A DNA stretch of 64,000 nt from Aedes albopictus (lineage: Eukaryota > Arthropoda > Insecta > Diptera > Culicidae): NCBI RefSeq assembly GCF_035046485.1, contig NC_085137.1:39671066-39735065 (forward strand), written 5' to 3'. Position numbers and translations under genes: made by a program. The notes under the pieces are model-generated. The model saw only the letters and a list, made by a program, of their open reading frames with translations. It did no database searches and was not told the DNA's origin. This document shows positions 1 through 11,960 of the stretch, piece by piece; position 1 is the stretch's first letter; every line of letters starts with the position of its first letter.

Positions 1-3000
1 CTGTTTGACTTTTAACAACCACTTTTCCTAGTATACAGGAAACTCACCCTAAATCGTCATTTGGCAAAAACTGCCCGATAGAAAGTAAACGTCTTCCTCC
101 TAAACCTTAAGTTTAGACCCCAAGGCATCTACTAAGGGCAAAGACTTGAGGCCAGTTCACTGAATTTGTGTGGTAGAACTGTTTGACTTTTAACAACCAC
201 TTTTCCTAGTATACAGGAAACTCACCCTAAACCGTCATTTGGCAAAAACTGCCCGATAGAAAGTGAACGTCTCCCTCCTAAACCTTAAGTTTAGACCCCA
301 AGCCATCTACTAAGAGCAAAGACTTGAGGCCAGTTCGCTGATTTCATGTAGGAAAAATGTTTGACTTTTAACAACCACTTTCCTTGTATATGGGTAACCC
401 ACCCTAAATCGTCATTTGGCAAAAAACTGCCCGATAGAAAGTGAACGTCTCCCTCCAAAACCTTAAGTTTAGATCCCAAGGCATCTACTAAGGGCAAAGA
501 CTTGAGGCCAGTTCACTGAATTTGTGTGGTAGAACTGTTTGACTTTTAACAACCACTTTTCCTAGTATACAGGAAACTCACCGTAAATCGTCATTTGGCA
601 AAAACTGCCCGATAGAAAGTGAACGTCTCCCTCCAAAACCTTAAGTTTAGACCCCAAGGCATCTTCTAAGGGCAAAGACTTGAGGCCAGTTCACTGATTC
701 TGTGCGGTAGAACTGTTTGACATTTTACAACCACTTTTCCTAGTATACAGGAAACTCACCCTAAATCGTCATTTGGCAAAAACTGCCCGATAGAAAGTGA
801 ACGTCTCCCTCCTAAACCTTAAGTTTAGACCCCATGTCATCTTCTAAGGGCAAAGACTTGAGGCCAGTTCACTGAATTTGTGTGGTAGAACTGTTTGACT
901 TTTAACAACCACTTTCCTTGTATATGGGTAACCCACCCTAAATCGTCATTTGGCAAAAACTGCCCGATAGAAAGTGAACGTCTCCCTCCAAAACCTTAAG
1001 TTTAGACCCCAAGGCATCTACTAAGGGCAAAGACTTGAGGCCAGTTCACTGATTCTGTGCGGTAGAACTGTTTGACATTTTACAACCACTTTTCCTAGTA
1101 TACAGGAAACTCACCCTAAATCGTCATTTGGCAAAAACTGCCCGATAGAAAGTGAATGTCTCCCTCCTAAACCTTAAGTTTAGACCCCAAGGCATCTTCT
1201 AAGGGCAAAGACTTGAGGCCAGTTCACTGAATTTGTGTGGTAGAACTGTTTGACTTTTAACAACCACTTTTCCTTGTATATGGGTAACCCACCCTAAATC
1301 GTCATTTGGCAAAAACTGCCCGATAGAAAGTGAACGTCTCCCTCCTAAACCTTAAGTTAAGACCCCAAGTCATCTACTAAGGGCAAAGACTTGAGGCCAG
1401 TTCACTGAATTTGTGTGGTACAACTGTTTGACTTTTAACAACCACTTTTCCTTGTATATGGGTAACCCACCCTAAATCGTCATTTGGCAAAAACTGCCCG
1501 ATAGAAAGTGAACGTCTCCCTCCTAAACCTTAAGTTTAGACCCCAAGTCATCTTCTGAGGGCAAAGACTTGAGGCCAGTTCACTGATTCTGTGCGGTAGA
1601 ACTGTTTGACATTTAACAACCACTTTTCCTAGTATACAGGAAACTCACCCTAAATCGTCATTTGGTAAAAACTGCCCGATAGAAAGTGAACGTCTCCCTC
1701 CTAAACCTTAAGTTTAGACCCCAAGTCATCTTCTAAGGGCAAAGACTTGAGGCCAGTTCAATGAATTTGTGTGATAGAACTGTTTGACTTTTAACAACCA
1801 CTTTTCCTTGTATATGGGTAACCCACCCTAAATCGTCATTTGGCAAAAACTGCCCGATAGAAAGTGAACGTCTCCCTCCTAAACCTTAAGTTTAGACCCC
1901 AAGGCATCTACTAAGGGCAAAGACTTGAGGCCAGTTCACTGAATTTGTGTGGTAGAACTGTTTGACTTTTAACAACCACTTTTCCTTGTATATGGGTAAC
2001 CCACCCTAAATCGTCATTTGGCAAAAACTGCCCGATAGAAAGTGAACGTCTCCCTCCAAAACCTTAAGTTTAGACCCCAAGGCATCTACTAAGGGCAAAG
2101 ACTTGAGGCCAGTTCACTGATTCTGTGCGGTAGAACTGTTTGACTTTTAACAACCACTTTTCCTAGTATACAGGAAACTCACCGTAAATCGTCATTTGGC
2201 AAAAACTGCCCGATAGAAAGTGAACGTCTCCCTCCTAAACCTTAAGTTTAGACCCCAAGTCATCTTCTAAGGGCAAAGACTTGAGGCCAGTTCACTGAAT
2301 TTGTGTGGTACAACTGTTTGACTTTTAACAACCACTTTTCCTTGTATATGGATAACCCACCCTAAATCGTCATTTGGCAAAAACTGCCCGATAGAAAGTG
2401 AACGTCTCCCTCCTAAACCTTAAGTTTAGACCCCAAGTCAGCTTCTAAGGGCAAAGACTTGAGGCCAGTTCACTGATTTCATGTAGGAAAAATGTTTGAC
2501 TTTTAACAACCACTTTTCCTTGTATATGGGTAACCCACCCTAAATCGTCATTTGGCAAAAACTGCCCGATAGAAAGTGAACGTCTCCCTCCTAAACCTTA
2601 AGGTTAGACCCCAAGTCATCTTCTAAGGGCAAAGACTTGAGGCCAGTTCACTGAATTTGTGTGGTAGAACTGTTGACTTTTAACAACCACTTTTCCTTGT
2701 ATATGGGTAACCCACCCTAAATCGTCATTTGGCAAAAACTGCCCGATAGAAAGTGAACGTGTCCCTCCTAAACCTTAAGTTTAGACCCCAAGTCATCTAC
2801 TAAGGGCAAAGACTTGAGGCCAGTTCACTGAATTTGTGTGGTACAACTGTTTGACTTTTAACAACCACTTTTCCTTGTATATGGGTAACCCACCCTAAAT
2901 CGTCATTTGGCAAAAACTGCCCGATAGAAAGTGAACGTCTCCCTCCTAAACCTTAAGTTAAGACCCCAAGTCATCTACTAAGGGCAAAGACTTGAGGCCA

Positions 3001-6000
3001 GTTCACTGAATTTGTGTGGTAGAACTGTTTGACTTTTAACAACCACTTTTCCTTGTATATGGGTAACCCACCCTAAATCGTCATTTGGCAAAAACTGCCC
3101 GATAGAAAGTGAACGTCTCCCTCCTAAACCTTAAGTTTAGACCCCAAGGCATCTACTAAGGGCAAAGACTTGAGGCCAGTTCACTGATTCTGTGCGGTAG
3201 AACTGTTTGACATTTAACAACCACTTTTCCTAGTATACAGGAAACTCACCGTAAATCGTCATTTGGCAAAAACTGCCCGATAGAAAGTGAACGTCTCCCT
3301 CCTAAACCTTAAGTTTAGACCCCAAGTCATCTTCTAAGGGCAAAGACTTGAGGCCAGTTCACTGATTTCATGTAGGAAAAATGTTTGACTTTTAACAACC
3401 ACTTTCCTTGTATATGGGTAACCCACCCTAAATCGTCATTTGGCAAAAAGTGCCCGATAGAAAGTGAACGTCTCCCTCCTAAACCTTAAGTTTAGACCCC
3501 AAGTCATCTTCTAAGGGCAAAGACTTGAGGCCAGTTCAATGAATTTGTGTGATAGAACTGTTTGACTTTTAACAACCACTTTTCCTTGTGTATGGGTAAC
3601 CCACCCTAAATCGTCATTTGGAAAAACTGCCCGATAGAAAGTGAACGTCTCCCTCCTAAACCTTAAGTTTAGACCCCAAGGCATCTACTAAGGGCAAAGA
3701 CTTGAGGCCAGTTCACTGAATTTGTGTGGTACAACTGTTTGACTTTTAACAACCACTTTTCCTTGTATATGGGTAACCCACCCTAAATCGTCATTTGGCA
3801 AAAACTGCCCGATAGAAAGTGAACGTCTCCCTCCTAAACCTTAAGTTTAGACCCCAAGTCATCTTCTAAGGGCAAAGACTTGAGGCCAGTTCACTGATTT
3901 CATGTACGAAAAATGTTTGACTTTTAACAACCACTTTCCTTGTATATGGGTAACCCACCCTAAATCGTCATTTGGCAAAAACTGCCCGATAGAAAGTGAA
4001 CGTCTCCCTCCTAAACCTTAAGTTTAGACCCCAAGGCATCTACTAAGGGCAAAGACTTGAGGCCAGTTCACTGATTCTGTGTGGTAGAACTGTTTGACTT
4101 TTAACAACCACTTTTCCTAGTATACAGGAAACTCACCGTAAATCGTCATTTGGCAAAAACTGCCCGATAGAAAGTGAACGTCTCCCTCCTAAACCTTAAG
4201 TTTAGACCCCAAGTCATCTTCTAAGGGCAAAGACTTGAGGCCAGTTCACTGATTTCATGTAGGAAAAATGTTTGACTTTTAACAACCACTTTCCTTGTAT
4301 ATGGGTAACCCACCCTAAATCGTCATTTGGCAAAAACTGCCCGATAGAAAGTGAACGTCTCCCTCCTAAACCTTAAGTTTAGACCCCAAGTCATCTTCTA
4401 AGGGCAAAGACTTGAGGCCAGTTCACTGATTTCATGTAGGAAAAATGTTTGACTTTTAACAACCACTTTCCTTGTATATGGGTAACCCACCCTAAATCGT
4501 CATTTGGCAAAAACTGCCCGATAGAAAGTAAACGTCTCCCTCCTAAACCTTAAGTTTAGACCCCAAGTCATCTTCTAAGGGCAAAGACTTGAGGCCAGTT
4601 CAATGAATTTATGTGATAGAACTGTTTGACTTTTAACAACCACTTTCCTTGTATATGGGTAACCCACCCTGAATCGTCATTTGGCAAAAACTGCCCGATA
4701 GAAAGTGAACGTCTCCCTCCTAAACCTTAAGTTTAGACCCCAAGGCATCTACTAAGGGCAAAGACTTGAGGCCAGTTCACTGATTCTGTGTGGTAGAACT
4801 GTTTGACTTTTAACAACCACTTTTCCTAGTATACAGGAAACTCACCCTAAATCGTCATTTGGCAAAAACTGCCCGATAGAAAGTGAACGTCTCCCTCCTA
4901 AACCTTAAGTTTAGACCTCAAGTCATCTACTAAGGGCAAAGACTTGAGGCCAGTTCACTGATTTCATGTAGGAAAAATGTTTGACTTTTAACAACCACTT
5001 TCCTTGTATATGGGTAACCCACCCTAAATCGTCATTTGGCAAAAACTGCCCGATAGAAAGAGAACGTCTCCCTCCAAAACCTTAAGTTTAGACCCCAATG
5101 CATCTACTAAGGGCAAAGACTTGAGGCCAGTTCACTGAATTTGTGTGGTAGAACTGTTTGACTTTTAACAACCACTTTTCCTTGTATATGGGTAACCCAC
5201 CCTAAATCGTCATTTGGCAAAAACTGCCCGATAGAAAGTGAACGTCTCCCTCCTAAACCTTAAGTTTAGACCTCAAGGCATCTACTAAGGGCAAAGACTT
5301 GAGGCCAGTTCGCTGATTTCATGTAGGAAAAATGTTTGACTTTTAACAACCACTTTCCTTGTATATGGGTAACCCACCCTAAATCGTCATTTGGCAAAAA
5401 CTGCCCGATAGAAAGTGAACGTCTCCCTCCAAAACCTTAAGTTTAGACCCCAAGGCATCTACTAAGGGCAAAGACTTGAGGCCAGTTCACTGAATTTGTG
5501 TGGTAGAACTGTTTGACTTTTAACAACCACTTTTCCTTGTATATGGGTAACCCACCCTAAATCGTCATTTGGCAAAAACTGCCCGATAGAAAGTAAACGT
5601 CTCCCTCCAAAACCTTAAGTTTAGACCCCAAGGCATCTACTAAGGGCAAAGACTTGAGGCCAGTTCACTGATTCTGTGCGGTAGAACTGTTTGACATTTA
5701 ACAACCACTTTTCCTAGTATACAGGAAACTCACCGTAAATCGTCATTTGGCAAAAACTGCCCGATAGAAAGTGAACGTCTCCCTCCTAAACCTTAAGTTT
5801 AGACCCCAAGTCATCTTCTAAGGGCAAAGACTTGAGGCCAGTTCACTGATTTCATGTAGGAAAAATGTTTGACTTTTAACAACCACTTTCCTTGTATATG
5901 GGTAACCCACCCTAAATCGTCATTTGGCAAAAACTGCCCGATAGAAAGTGAACGTCTCCCTCCTAAACCTTAAGTTTAGACCCCAAGTCATCTTCTAAGG

Positions 6001-7754
6001 GCAAAGACTTGAGGCCAGTTCACTGATTTCATGTAGGAAAATTGTTTGACTTTTAACAACCTTTTTCCTTGTATACGGGTAACCCACCCTAAATCGTCAT
6101 TTGGCAAAAACTGCCCGATAGAAAGTGAACGTCTCCCTCCTAAATCTTAAGTTAAGACCCCAAGGCATCTACTAAGGGCAAAGACTTGAGGCCAGTTCAC
6201 TGATTCTGTGTGGTAGAACTGTTTGACTTTTAACAACCACTTTTCCTAGTATACAGGAAACTCACCCTAAATCGTCATGTGGCAAAAACTGCCCGATAGA
6301 AAGTGAACGTCTCCCTCCTAAACCTTAAGTTTAGACCCCAAGTCATCTTCTAAGGGCAAAGACTTGAGGCCAGTTCACTGATTTCATGTAGGAAAAATGT
6401 TTGACTTTTAACAACCTTTTTCCTTGTATACGGGTAACCCACCCTAAATCGTCATTTGGCAAAAACTGCCCGATAGAAAGTGAACGTCTCCCTCCAAAAC
6501 CTTAAGTTTAGACCCCAAGTCATCTTCTAAGGGCAAAGACTTGAGGCCAGTTCACTGATTTCATGTAGGAAAAATGTTTGACTTTCAACAACCACTTTCC
6601 TTGTATATGGGTAACCCACCCTAAATCGTCATTTGGCAAAAACTGCCCGATAGAAAGTGAACGTCTCCCTCCTAAACCTTAAGTTAAGACCCCAAGTCAT
6701 CTACTAAGGGCAAAGACTTGAGGCCAGTTCACTGATTTCATGTAGGAAAAATGTTTGACTTTCAACAATCACTTTCCTTGTATATGGGTAACCCACCCTA
6801 AATCGTCATTTGGCAAAAACTGCCCGATAGAAAGTGAACGTCTCCCTCCTAAACCTTAAGTTTAAACCCCAAGGCATCTACTAAGGGCAAAGACTTGAGG
6901 CCAGTTCACTGATTTCATGTAGGAAAAATGTTTGACTTTTAACAACCACTTTCCTTGTATATGGGTAACCCACCCTGAATCGTCATTTGGCAAAAACTGC
7001 CCGATAGAAAGTGAACGTCTCCCTCCTAAACCTTAAGTTTAGACCCCAAGGCATCTACTAAGGGCAAAGACTTGAGGCCAGTTCACTGATTCTGTGTGGT
7101 AGAACTGTTTGACTTTTAACAACCACTTTTCCTAGTATACAGGAAACTCACCCTAAATCGTCATTTGGCAAAAACTGACCGATAGAAAGTGAACGTCTCC
7201 CTCCTAAACCTTAAGTTTAGACCTCAAGTCATCTACTAAGGGCAAAGACTTGAGGCCAGTTCACTGATTTCATGTAGGAAAAATGTTTGACTTTTAACAA
7301 CCACTTTCCTTGTATATGGGTAACCCACCCTAAATCGTCATTTGGCAAAAACTGCCCGATAGAAAGTGAACGTCTCCCTCCAAAACCTTAAGTTTAGACC
7401 CCAATGCATCTACTAAGGGCAAAGACTTGAGGCCAGTTCACTGAATTTGTGTGGTAGAACTGTTTGACTTTTAACAACCACTTTTCCTTGTATATGGGTA
7501 ACCCACCCTAAATCGTCATTTGGCAAAAACTGCCCGATAGAAAGTGAACGTCTCCCTCCTAAACCTTAAGTTTAGACCCCAAGGCATCTACTAAGGGCAA
7601 AGACTTGAGGCCAGTTCACTGATTCTGTGTGGTAGAACTGTTTGACATTTAACAACCACTTTTCCTAGTATACAGGAAACTCACCCTAAATCGTCATTTG
7701 GCAAAAACTGCCCGATAGAAAGTGAACGTCTCCCTCCTAAACCTTAAGTTTAGT
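1..7754 (-). repeat. ~178-bp satellite array, block A
   Basis: About 43 tandem monomers with a period of 177-178 bp, measured from successive GTTTGACTTTTAAC starts at 3, 181, 359, 537 and 715. The strand is arbitrary: minus here because every later block is in the opposite orientation. Monomers share a nearly invariant part (CACCCTAAATCGTCATTTGG, CAAAAACTGCCCGATAGAAA) and two positions that switch between discrete alleles: CTAGTATACAGGAAACTC or CTTGTATATGGGTAACCC, and GAATTTGTGTGGTAGAAC, GATTCTGTGCGGTAGAAC or GATTTCATGTAGGAAAAA. Near-palindromes (24-42 around GTATAC, and CTTAAG) recur in each type-1 unit. No coding potential: short ORFs are incidental. The left edge is cut by the window. Confidence 0.97.
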
Positions 7755-7947
7755 TTAAGTTTAAAATTCGATCAGTTTATTTTAGTTATTGTAGCAATAT
7801 GGAAGATATTTTGGAGACTTTTAATGATGGAACGGAAAGCCTGTTTTGTGAGGATTCTGCTGTATTTATCAAATTTGTGCAATTTCAACGGTTTTCGCTA
7901 TAATAAGAGAATCCAACTGATCGAATTTTTAATCGACTAAAGCACAT
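7755..7947. other. unique AT-rich spacer at the satellite polarity switch
   Basis: The satellite stops inside its AAACCTTAAGTTTAG motif and passes into AT-rich sequence with no recognised gene. A 72-codon ORF beginning in the last monomer runs through here but has no recognisable domain, and I do not consider it a gene. Confidence 0.5.
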
Positions 7948-8117
7948 GGGGTGATACACAAATTATGTCACGCTAAAATCGACCTTTTTCAACCCCCCCT
8001 CCCCCCTATGTCACACTTTTTGTATGGGACCTCAATATTTTATGCAAGGGTCGTCACGTTCTTCATAACCCCCCCCCCCCCCCCCCTAAGAGCGTGACGT
8101 AATTTGTGTACGGCCCC
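7948..8117. mobile_element. short inverted-repeat element (MITE-like), copy 1
   Basis: A 170-bp unit begins GGGGTGATACACAAATTATG and ends with its imperfect inverse, GCGTGACGTAATTTGTGTAC followed by GGCCCC. The interior has C-rich runs (an 18-C tract near 8075) and a CACACTTTTTGTATG motif. Noncoding. Two relatives follow directly. Family identity is not certain, but ends of this type are abundant in culicine genomes. No clear target duplication. Confidence 0.7.
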
Positions 8118-8174
8118 ATACGACCAATTCAAATCGAGCTCCAGATATGACATTTTCAAATCAAACGCCAGTTT

Positions 8175-8327
8175 GGGGTGATACACAAACTATGTCAAGC
8201 AAAAATCGACCTTTTTCAACCTATGTCACACTTTTTGTATGAAACCTCTGAAATTTTTGTGTGGGTCGTCACACTTTGCCAAACTCCCCTCCCCCCTAAA
8301 AGCGTGACGTAATTTGTGCACGGCCCC
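8175..8327. mobile_element. short inverted-repeat element (MITE-like), copy 2
   Basis: A 153-bp relative of the unit at 7948-8117 in the same orientation: GGGGTGATACACAAACTATG at the left and GTGACGTAATTTGTGCACGG then CCCC at the right. It shares the internal AATCGACCTTTTTCAAC and CACACTTTTTGTATG motifs. Noncoding. Confidence 0.7.
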
Positions 8328-8354
8328 TTTTATATTTTCCTAAATTAATAGTTA

Positions 8355-8527
8355 GGGGGCGTACACAAATAACGTCACGTTTGAGGGGGGGAGGGGGGGT
8401 AGCAGCACGTGGCGACCCTTACAAAAAATATTGAGGCTTTATACAAAAAAGTGTGATATGGTGGGGAGGGGTGGGGGTGTGTTTGATAAAGGTCAATTTT
8501 TGCGTGACATAATTTGTGTATCACCCC
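8355..8527. mobile_element. short inverted-repeat element (MITE-like), copy 3, inverted
   Basis: A 173-bp relative in the reverse orientation: GGGGGCGTACACAAATAACG at the left, TGACATAATTTGTGTATCAC then CCC at the right. The element is flanked on both sides by TTA (8352-8354 and 8528-8530), a plausible 3-bp target duplication. The interior is G-rich, the complement of the C runs in copies 1 and 2. Confidence 0.7.
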
Positions 8528-8984
8528 TTATATCCTATACACTGCGACCTTGGCATTACCCTTTAAGGAGCAAAAAGTAATTTTTTTATAGATATACTAG
8601 CTGTACCCGGCAAACTTTGTCTTGCCTACTGCGTTTTTTGACGTTTCAAGCTTCCATCCCATGACCAAGCCCCGGTCACAAAACGTATGGAAGACCGATT
8701 TTCAAAAACTCTCATTTTTTCCATGTTTTTTGCCTCATAAACCTTCCTTGGGTGAAAACTAACAAAACAAAACTAAGACGATCAAAATCGGACCTTCCGT
8801 TCGCAAGTTATGCGCGGTCCCACGTATGCCACTGCATTTTTATATATATAGATGGAGCTGTCAAAATAAAGGGTACTTAAAATTTTGAACAAAGGGTCAA
8901 TTTTGCCCTTTTGCAAGTTCGGAGTTTACTCTTTATAAATATTAGGCCATATGAATAAAGCTGAGTAAATACTATAAATAAATA
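8528..8984. repeat. decayed interspersed repeat
   Basis: Contains the segment ACTAGCTGTACCCGGCAAAC (8607 onward) through GTTCGCAAGTTATGCGCGGT to a TATATATATAGAT end near 8852. It resembles a dispersed insect repeat terminus; I recognise the style but cannot name the family. TATAGAT occurs on both sides (about 8598 and 8846). The rest, to the satellite at 8985, is AT-rich with no gene. Confidence 0.35.
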
Positions 8985-9767
8985 CATATACAAGGAAAGT
9001 GGTTGTTAAAAGTCAAAAATTTTTCCTACATGAAATCAGTGAACTGGCCTCAAGTCTTTGCCCTTAGAAGATGACTTGGGGTCTAAACTTAAGGTTTAGG
9101 AGGGACACGTTCACTTTCTATCGGGCAGTTTTTGCCAAATGACGATTTAGGGTGGGTTACCCATATACAAGGAAAAGTGGTTGTTAAATGTCAAACAGTT
9201 GTACCACACAAATTCAGTGAACTGGCCTCAAGTCTTTGCCCTTAGTAGATGACTTGGGGTCTTAACTTAAGGTTTAGGAGGGACACGTTCACTTTCTATC
9301 GGGCAGTTTTTGCCAAATGACGATTTAGGGTGGGTTACCCATATACAAGGAAAGTGGTTGTTAAAAGTCAGACATTTTTCCTACATGAAATCAGTGAACT
9401 GGCCTCAAGTCTTTGCCCTTAGAAGATGACTTGGGGTCTAAACTTAAGGTTTAGGAGGGAGACGTTCACTTTCTATCGGGCAGTTTTTGCCAAATGACGA
9501 TTTAGGGTGGGTTACCCGTATACAAGGAAAAAGGTTGTTAAAAGTCAAACATTTTTCCTACATGAAATCAGTGAACTGGTCTCAAGTCTTTGCCCTTAGA
9601 AGATGACTTGGGGTCTAAACTTAAGGTTTAGGAGGGAGACATTCACTTTCTATCGGGCAGTTTTTGCCAAATGACGATTTAGGGTGAGTTTCCTGTATAC
9701 TAGGAAAAGTGGTTGTTAAATGTCAAACAGTTCTACCGCACAGAATCAGTGAACTGGCCTCAAGTCT
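8985..9767 (+). repeat. ~178-bp satellite, block B1 (inverted relative to block A)
   Basis: About 4.4 monomers in the reverse orientation to 1-7754, reading CATATACAAGGAAAGTGGTT then GTTAAAAGTC. The block is cut at CAAGTC by the 8.75-kb insertion and resumes with the same bases at 18522. Confidence 0.97.
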
Positions 9768-10410
9768 GTAAGTGTTGTATAATTCGTGTCGTATGTACTA
9801 CCGAGAATTTTGTGTGATTTTGTGAAAACCGTGAATGTTTAAAAAAGCAGGTAGTATTCGTCATGAATGTAGGTTTTTCCCAGCTTAACTCCCGACAGCG
9901 ATAGGGTTAGCTAGGATCAGGCTCCACCACCCTACGAGATGATCGCCATCATCCACCCACCGAAGTACCAAAACCCACCGCCAGATGGACGGTTACCATC
10001 CTTGGGCGGCCATGAGGGGTGGCGTAACGGGGCCATTAAGAAATAGAAAATGGGATTAGGGGCGATGACCGAGGTACGAGGTCATGAACCTCGAAGCGGT
10101 CGATGACTCCATGTTTCAGGCTCACTTATCTGAAGTCCGTTGATCAGGATAGTTCAAAAGTTGAGAACGTTTGGTGATATTAGAAGCGATAGCTTGAAAA
10201 AGGAAAAGTTACAGAAGGAGTGTGAAGAGGTGGAAAGGAGGCGAAGAGGACATCAGGTAACAGCAATATCCTTCGATATAGGCCTGAATAGTAATAAATT
10301 CCCCCATCCCAGAACCCCGCCGTTTTTTGGTTTAAAACCCCGTGCAGCGCCCTACGAAGCCCGTGAGTCCGTGAGCCATTCCGGCAAAAGCCGAAGACCG
10401 ATCCGTTATA
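9768..10410. other. left terminal segment of the composite insertion, no clear gene
   Basis: Moderately GC-rich sequence with no recognised domain. An open frame at 10140-10472 gives a charged peptide (KKEKLQKECEEVERRRRG) that could be a coiled-coil fragment, with a potential donor CAG|GTAACA at 10254-10262. It then runs into the recurring GTGCTCATTCTGCAC motif. I cannot assign a function, and a genuine exon is unproven. Confidence 0.3.
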
Positions 10411-10458
10411 ATTGTGCTCATTCTGCACGTCGAATGACTCTATTCGACAATTCTCACC
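10411..10458 (+). repeat. recurring TTGTGCTCATTCTGCAC terminus motif, copy 1
   Basis: The sequence ATTGTGCTCATTCTGCACGT followed by CGAATGACTCTATTCGACAA. Related copies lie on the minus strand at 14107-14149 and 18082-18115, each next to unrelated sequence, which is how a transposon end behaves. After it come CTCACC/TCGACTCGAG-type short inverted motifs to about 10530. Confidence 0.55.
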
Positions 10459-11056
10459 TCGGAGTCACATGACTCTTCTCACTCGATTCCGGTTGTCGAC
10501 TCGAGTGAGGTGAGAGGTTCACTTTTGTAGCGAGAAACGAAATGAACCAAAACAAATGCGATGTTCATTCGCAGAACTGTCAAACCGGTGGCGCATCAAG
10601 AATACGCTTTGATTATGGCGTATTAAAAAAACACAATTTGTATATATCGTTTTATCTCGTCAATTTGTAATATTTTCATCTACTTACATCAAGTTATGAC
10701 CTTAAACAAAAGTTGTATGTAATGATTTAAAATTAGAAAGCATGATATAGTAGTTTAAAATGTGTATTTTTAACATTTTGGTAACGCAAACATATCCAAC
10801 GTTTGGCCCTTATATAAACATGCCCGATTTCTCTTGAGTTGATTTTCCTCCTTCCAAAAATTGAAAAAACTTCTTCAAACAAAATATTTTTTTTAATCGT
10901 GGTTACGCGGATTTTACGTCAAGCTGGATTTGAATCCGGAGACTGTTTCTTAGGTTTCCTCGGCGCAGTAAGGTATGTTTTAAACCACTAGAAAGCAATT
11001 TCTCCAACTCATCCAAAACACAGTAAAAGTATTGTGATGTTTTTCAACTTCCACAG
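10459..11056. other. noncoding AT-rich stretch
   Basis: After TCGAC/GTGAG-rich motifs to about 10530 the sequence is AT-rich, with a TATATAAAC box near 10812. It ends in a pyrimidine-rich run and CAG at 11051-11056 that could be a splice acceptor for the next entry. Confidence 0.35.
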
Positions 11057-11760
11057 ACCACCCCACAATCCATCGGTTCGGCATCGATAGCCGCAACGGC
11101 GGCTCTGGCAACGCATTTTTGCTCAGCCACTTCCGTCGTCGTATACACGGCTAGAACTAAGTTGACCAGTAGCAGTAGCTCGGTTAGCTACGTCGTCATC
11201 AACTTTCGAGGACCTATCCTACGACGGAGCAAGGTGAGCACCCCTCAGTTTTTTTTACAGGATAGGACAGGAGGGTCCTTTGCTATCTGTTGAATGAAAC
11301 TGAATGAGAACGACTTATTTCAGGGAAACTTGCGAACCAGTCAGCGACGCCTGCTGAAGGTGACCGAGATTAATTGTTCCTGTCTCCTGTGGGACCGGCT
11401 GAGTACGAAAAGCCGATCTCATCTAGTCGGAAAGCGAGGGAACCGAATCGTCGGATGATTCCTCCACAATGGAATCAACTCCAACGGTGGGCAGCAAGCA
11501 CAACAATGCCTACATGTCGATCAATGCCTCTTCCGATTTCCAAAGCGGGGGAATCCCACCCTAAAGAAGCAAATTCCTCAGCAGATGGTGATCCAGCAGA
11601 TTCCTTAGATTCTGCAGCAACAACGACAACACACAGGTTTTGGCCAACTGCAGGGCCAACCACAGCAGTTCCACCATCAGCACCAGCTCGTAAACAATCA
11701 TCACATCATCAGTAGCAGCAACACCAGAGAGTCAAAACCATTTGCATTATGAAAATATCC
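11057..11760 (+). pseudogene. decayed host-gene fragment with intron, Q/H-rich
   Basis: Bases 11057-11233 form a 177-bp (59-codon) open segment bounded by a CCACAG acceptor and an AAG|GTGAGC donor. A 90-bp putative intron (11234-11323, ending TTATTTCAG) precedes a second open segment in phase. From about 11430 the best coding-like frame changes: it reads ESSDDSSTMESTPTV and NNAYMSINASSDFQSGG, then after a frameshift near 11561 a Q/H-rich run including KKQIPQQMVIQQIP, a stop, and ILQQQRQHTGFG. Composition resembles a regulatory protein, but I cannot name it. Frame changes and a stop mark it as a pseudogene fragment. It was copied as DNA, since the intron is present. Confidence 0.5.
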
Positions 11761-11960
11761 AAGACTGACCGGAGATTGAAACCGTCACTTTCAGCATGGT
11801 CTCGGAAAATACCCACGTGTTTACCGCACAGATATCGGAGCTACTTGTACTGCTACGGCTGCTTTGTAATCATAAAACATACAAAAAATATACATATTAG
11901 TGTTAATGAAAATAAATTATTCTTGATCAAAACTTTCGGACCTTCTCGGCGCATTCGGTG
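11761..11960. other. noncoding stretch after the pseudogene
   Basis: No recognisable gene. An AT-rich tract with AATAAA (near 11911) follows the Q/H-rich fragment and could be the remains of its 3' end. Confidence 0.3.

Noticed and set aside
11374..11715. 113-codon plus-strand ORF
   Set aside because: The coding-like composition is in the other frames (Ser/Asp-rich then Q/H-rich); this frame is a shadow of the decayed gene fragment.
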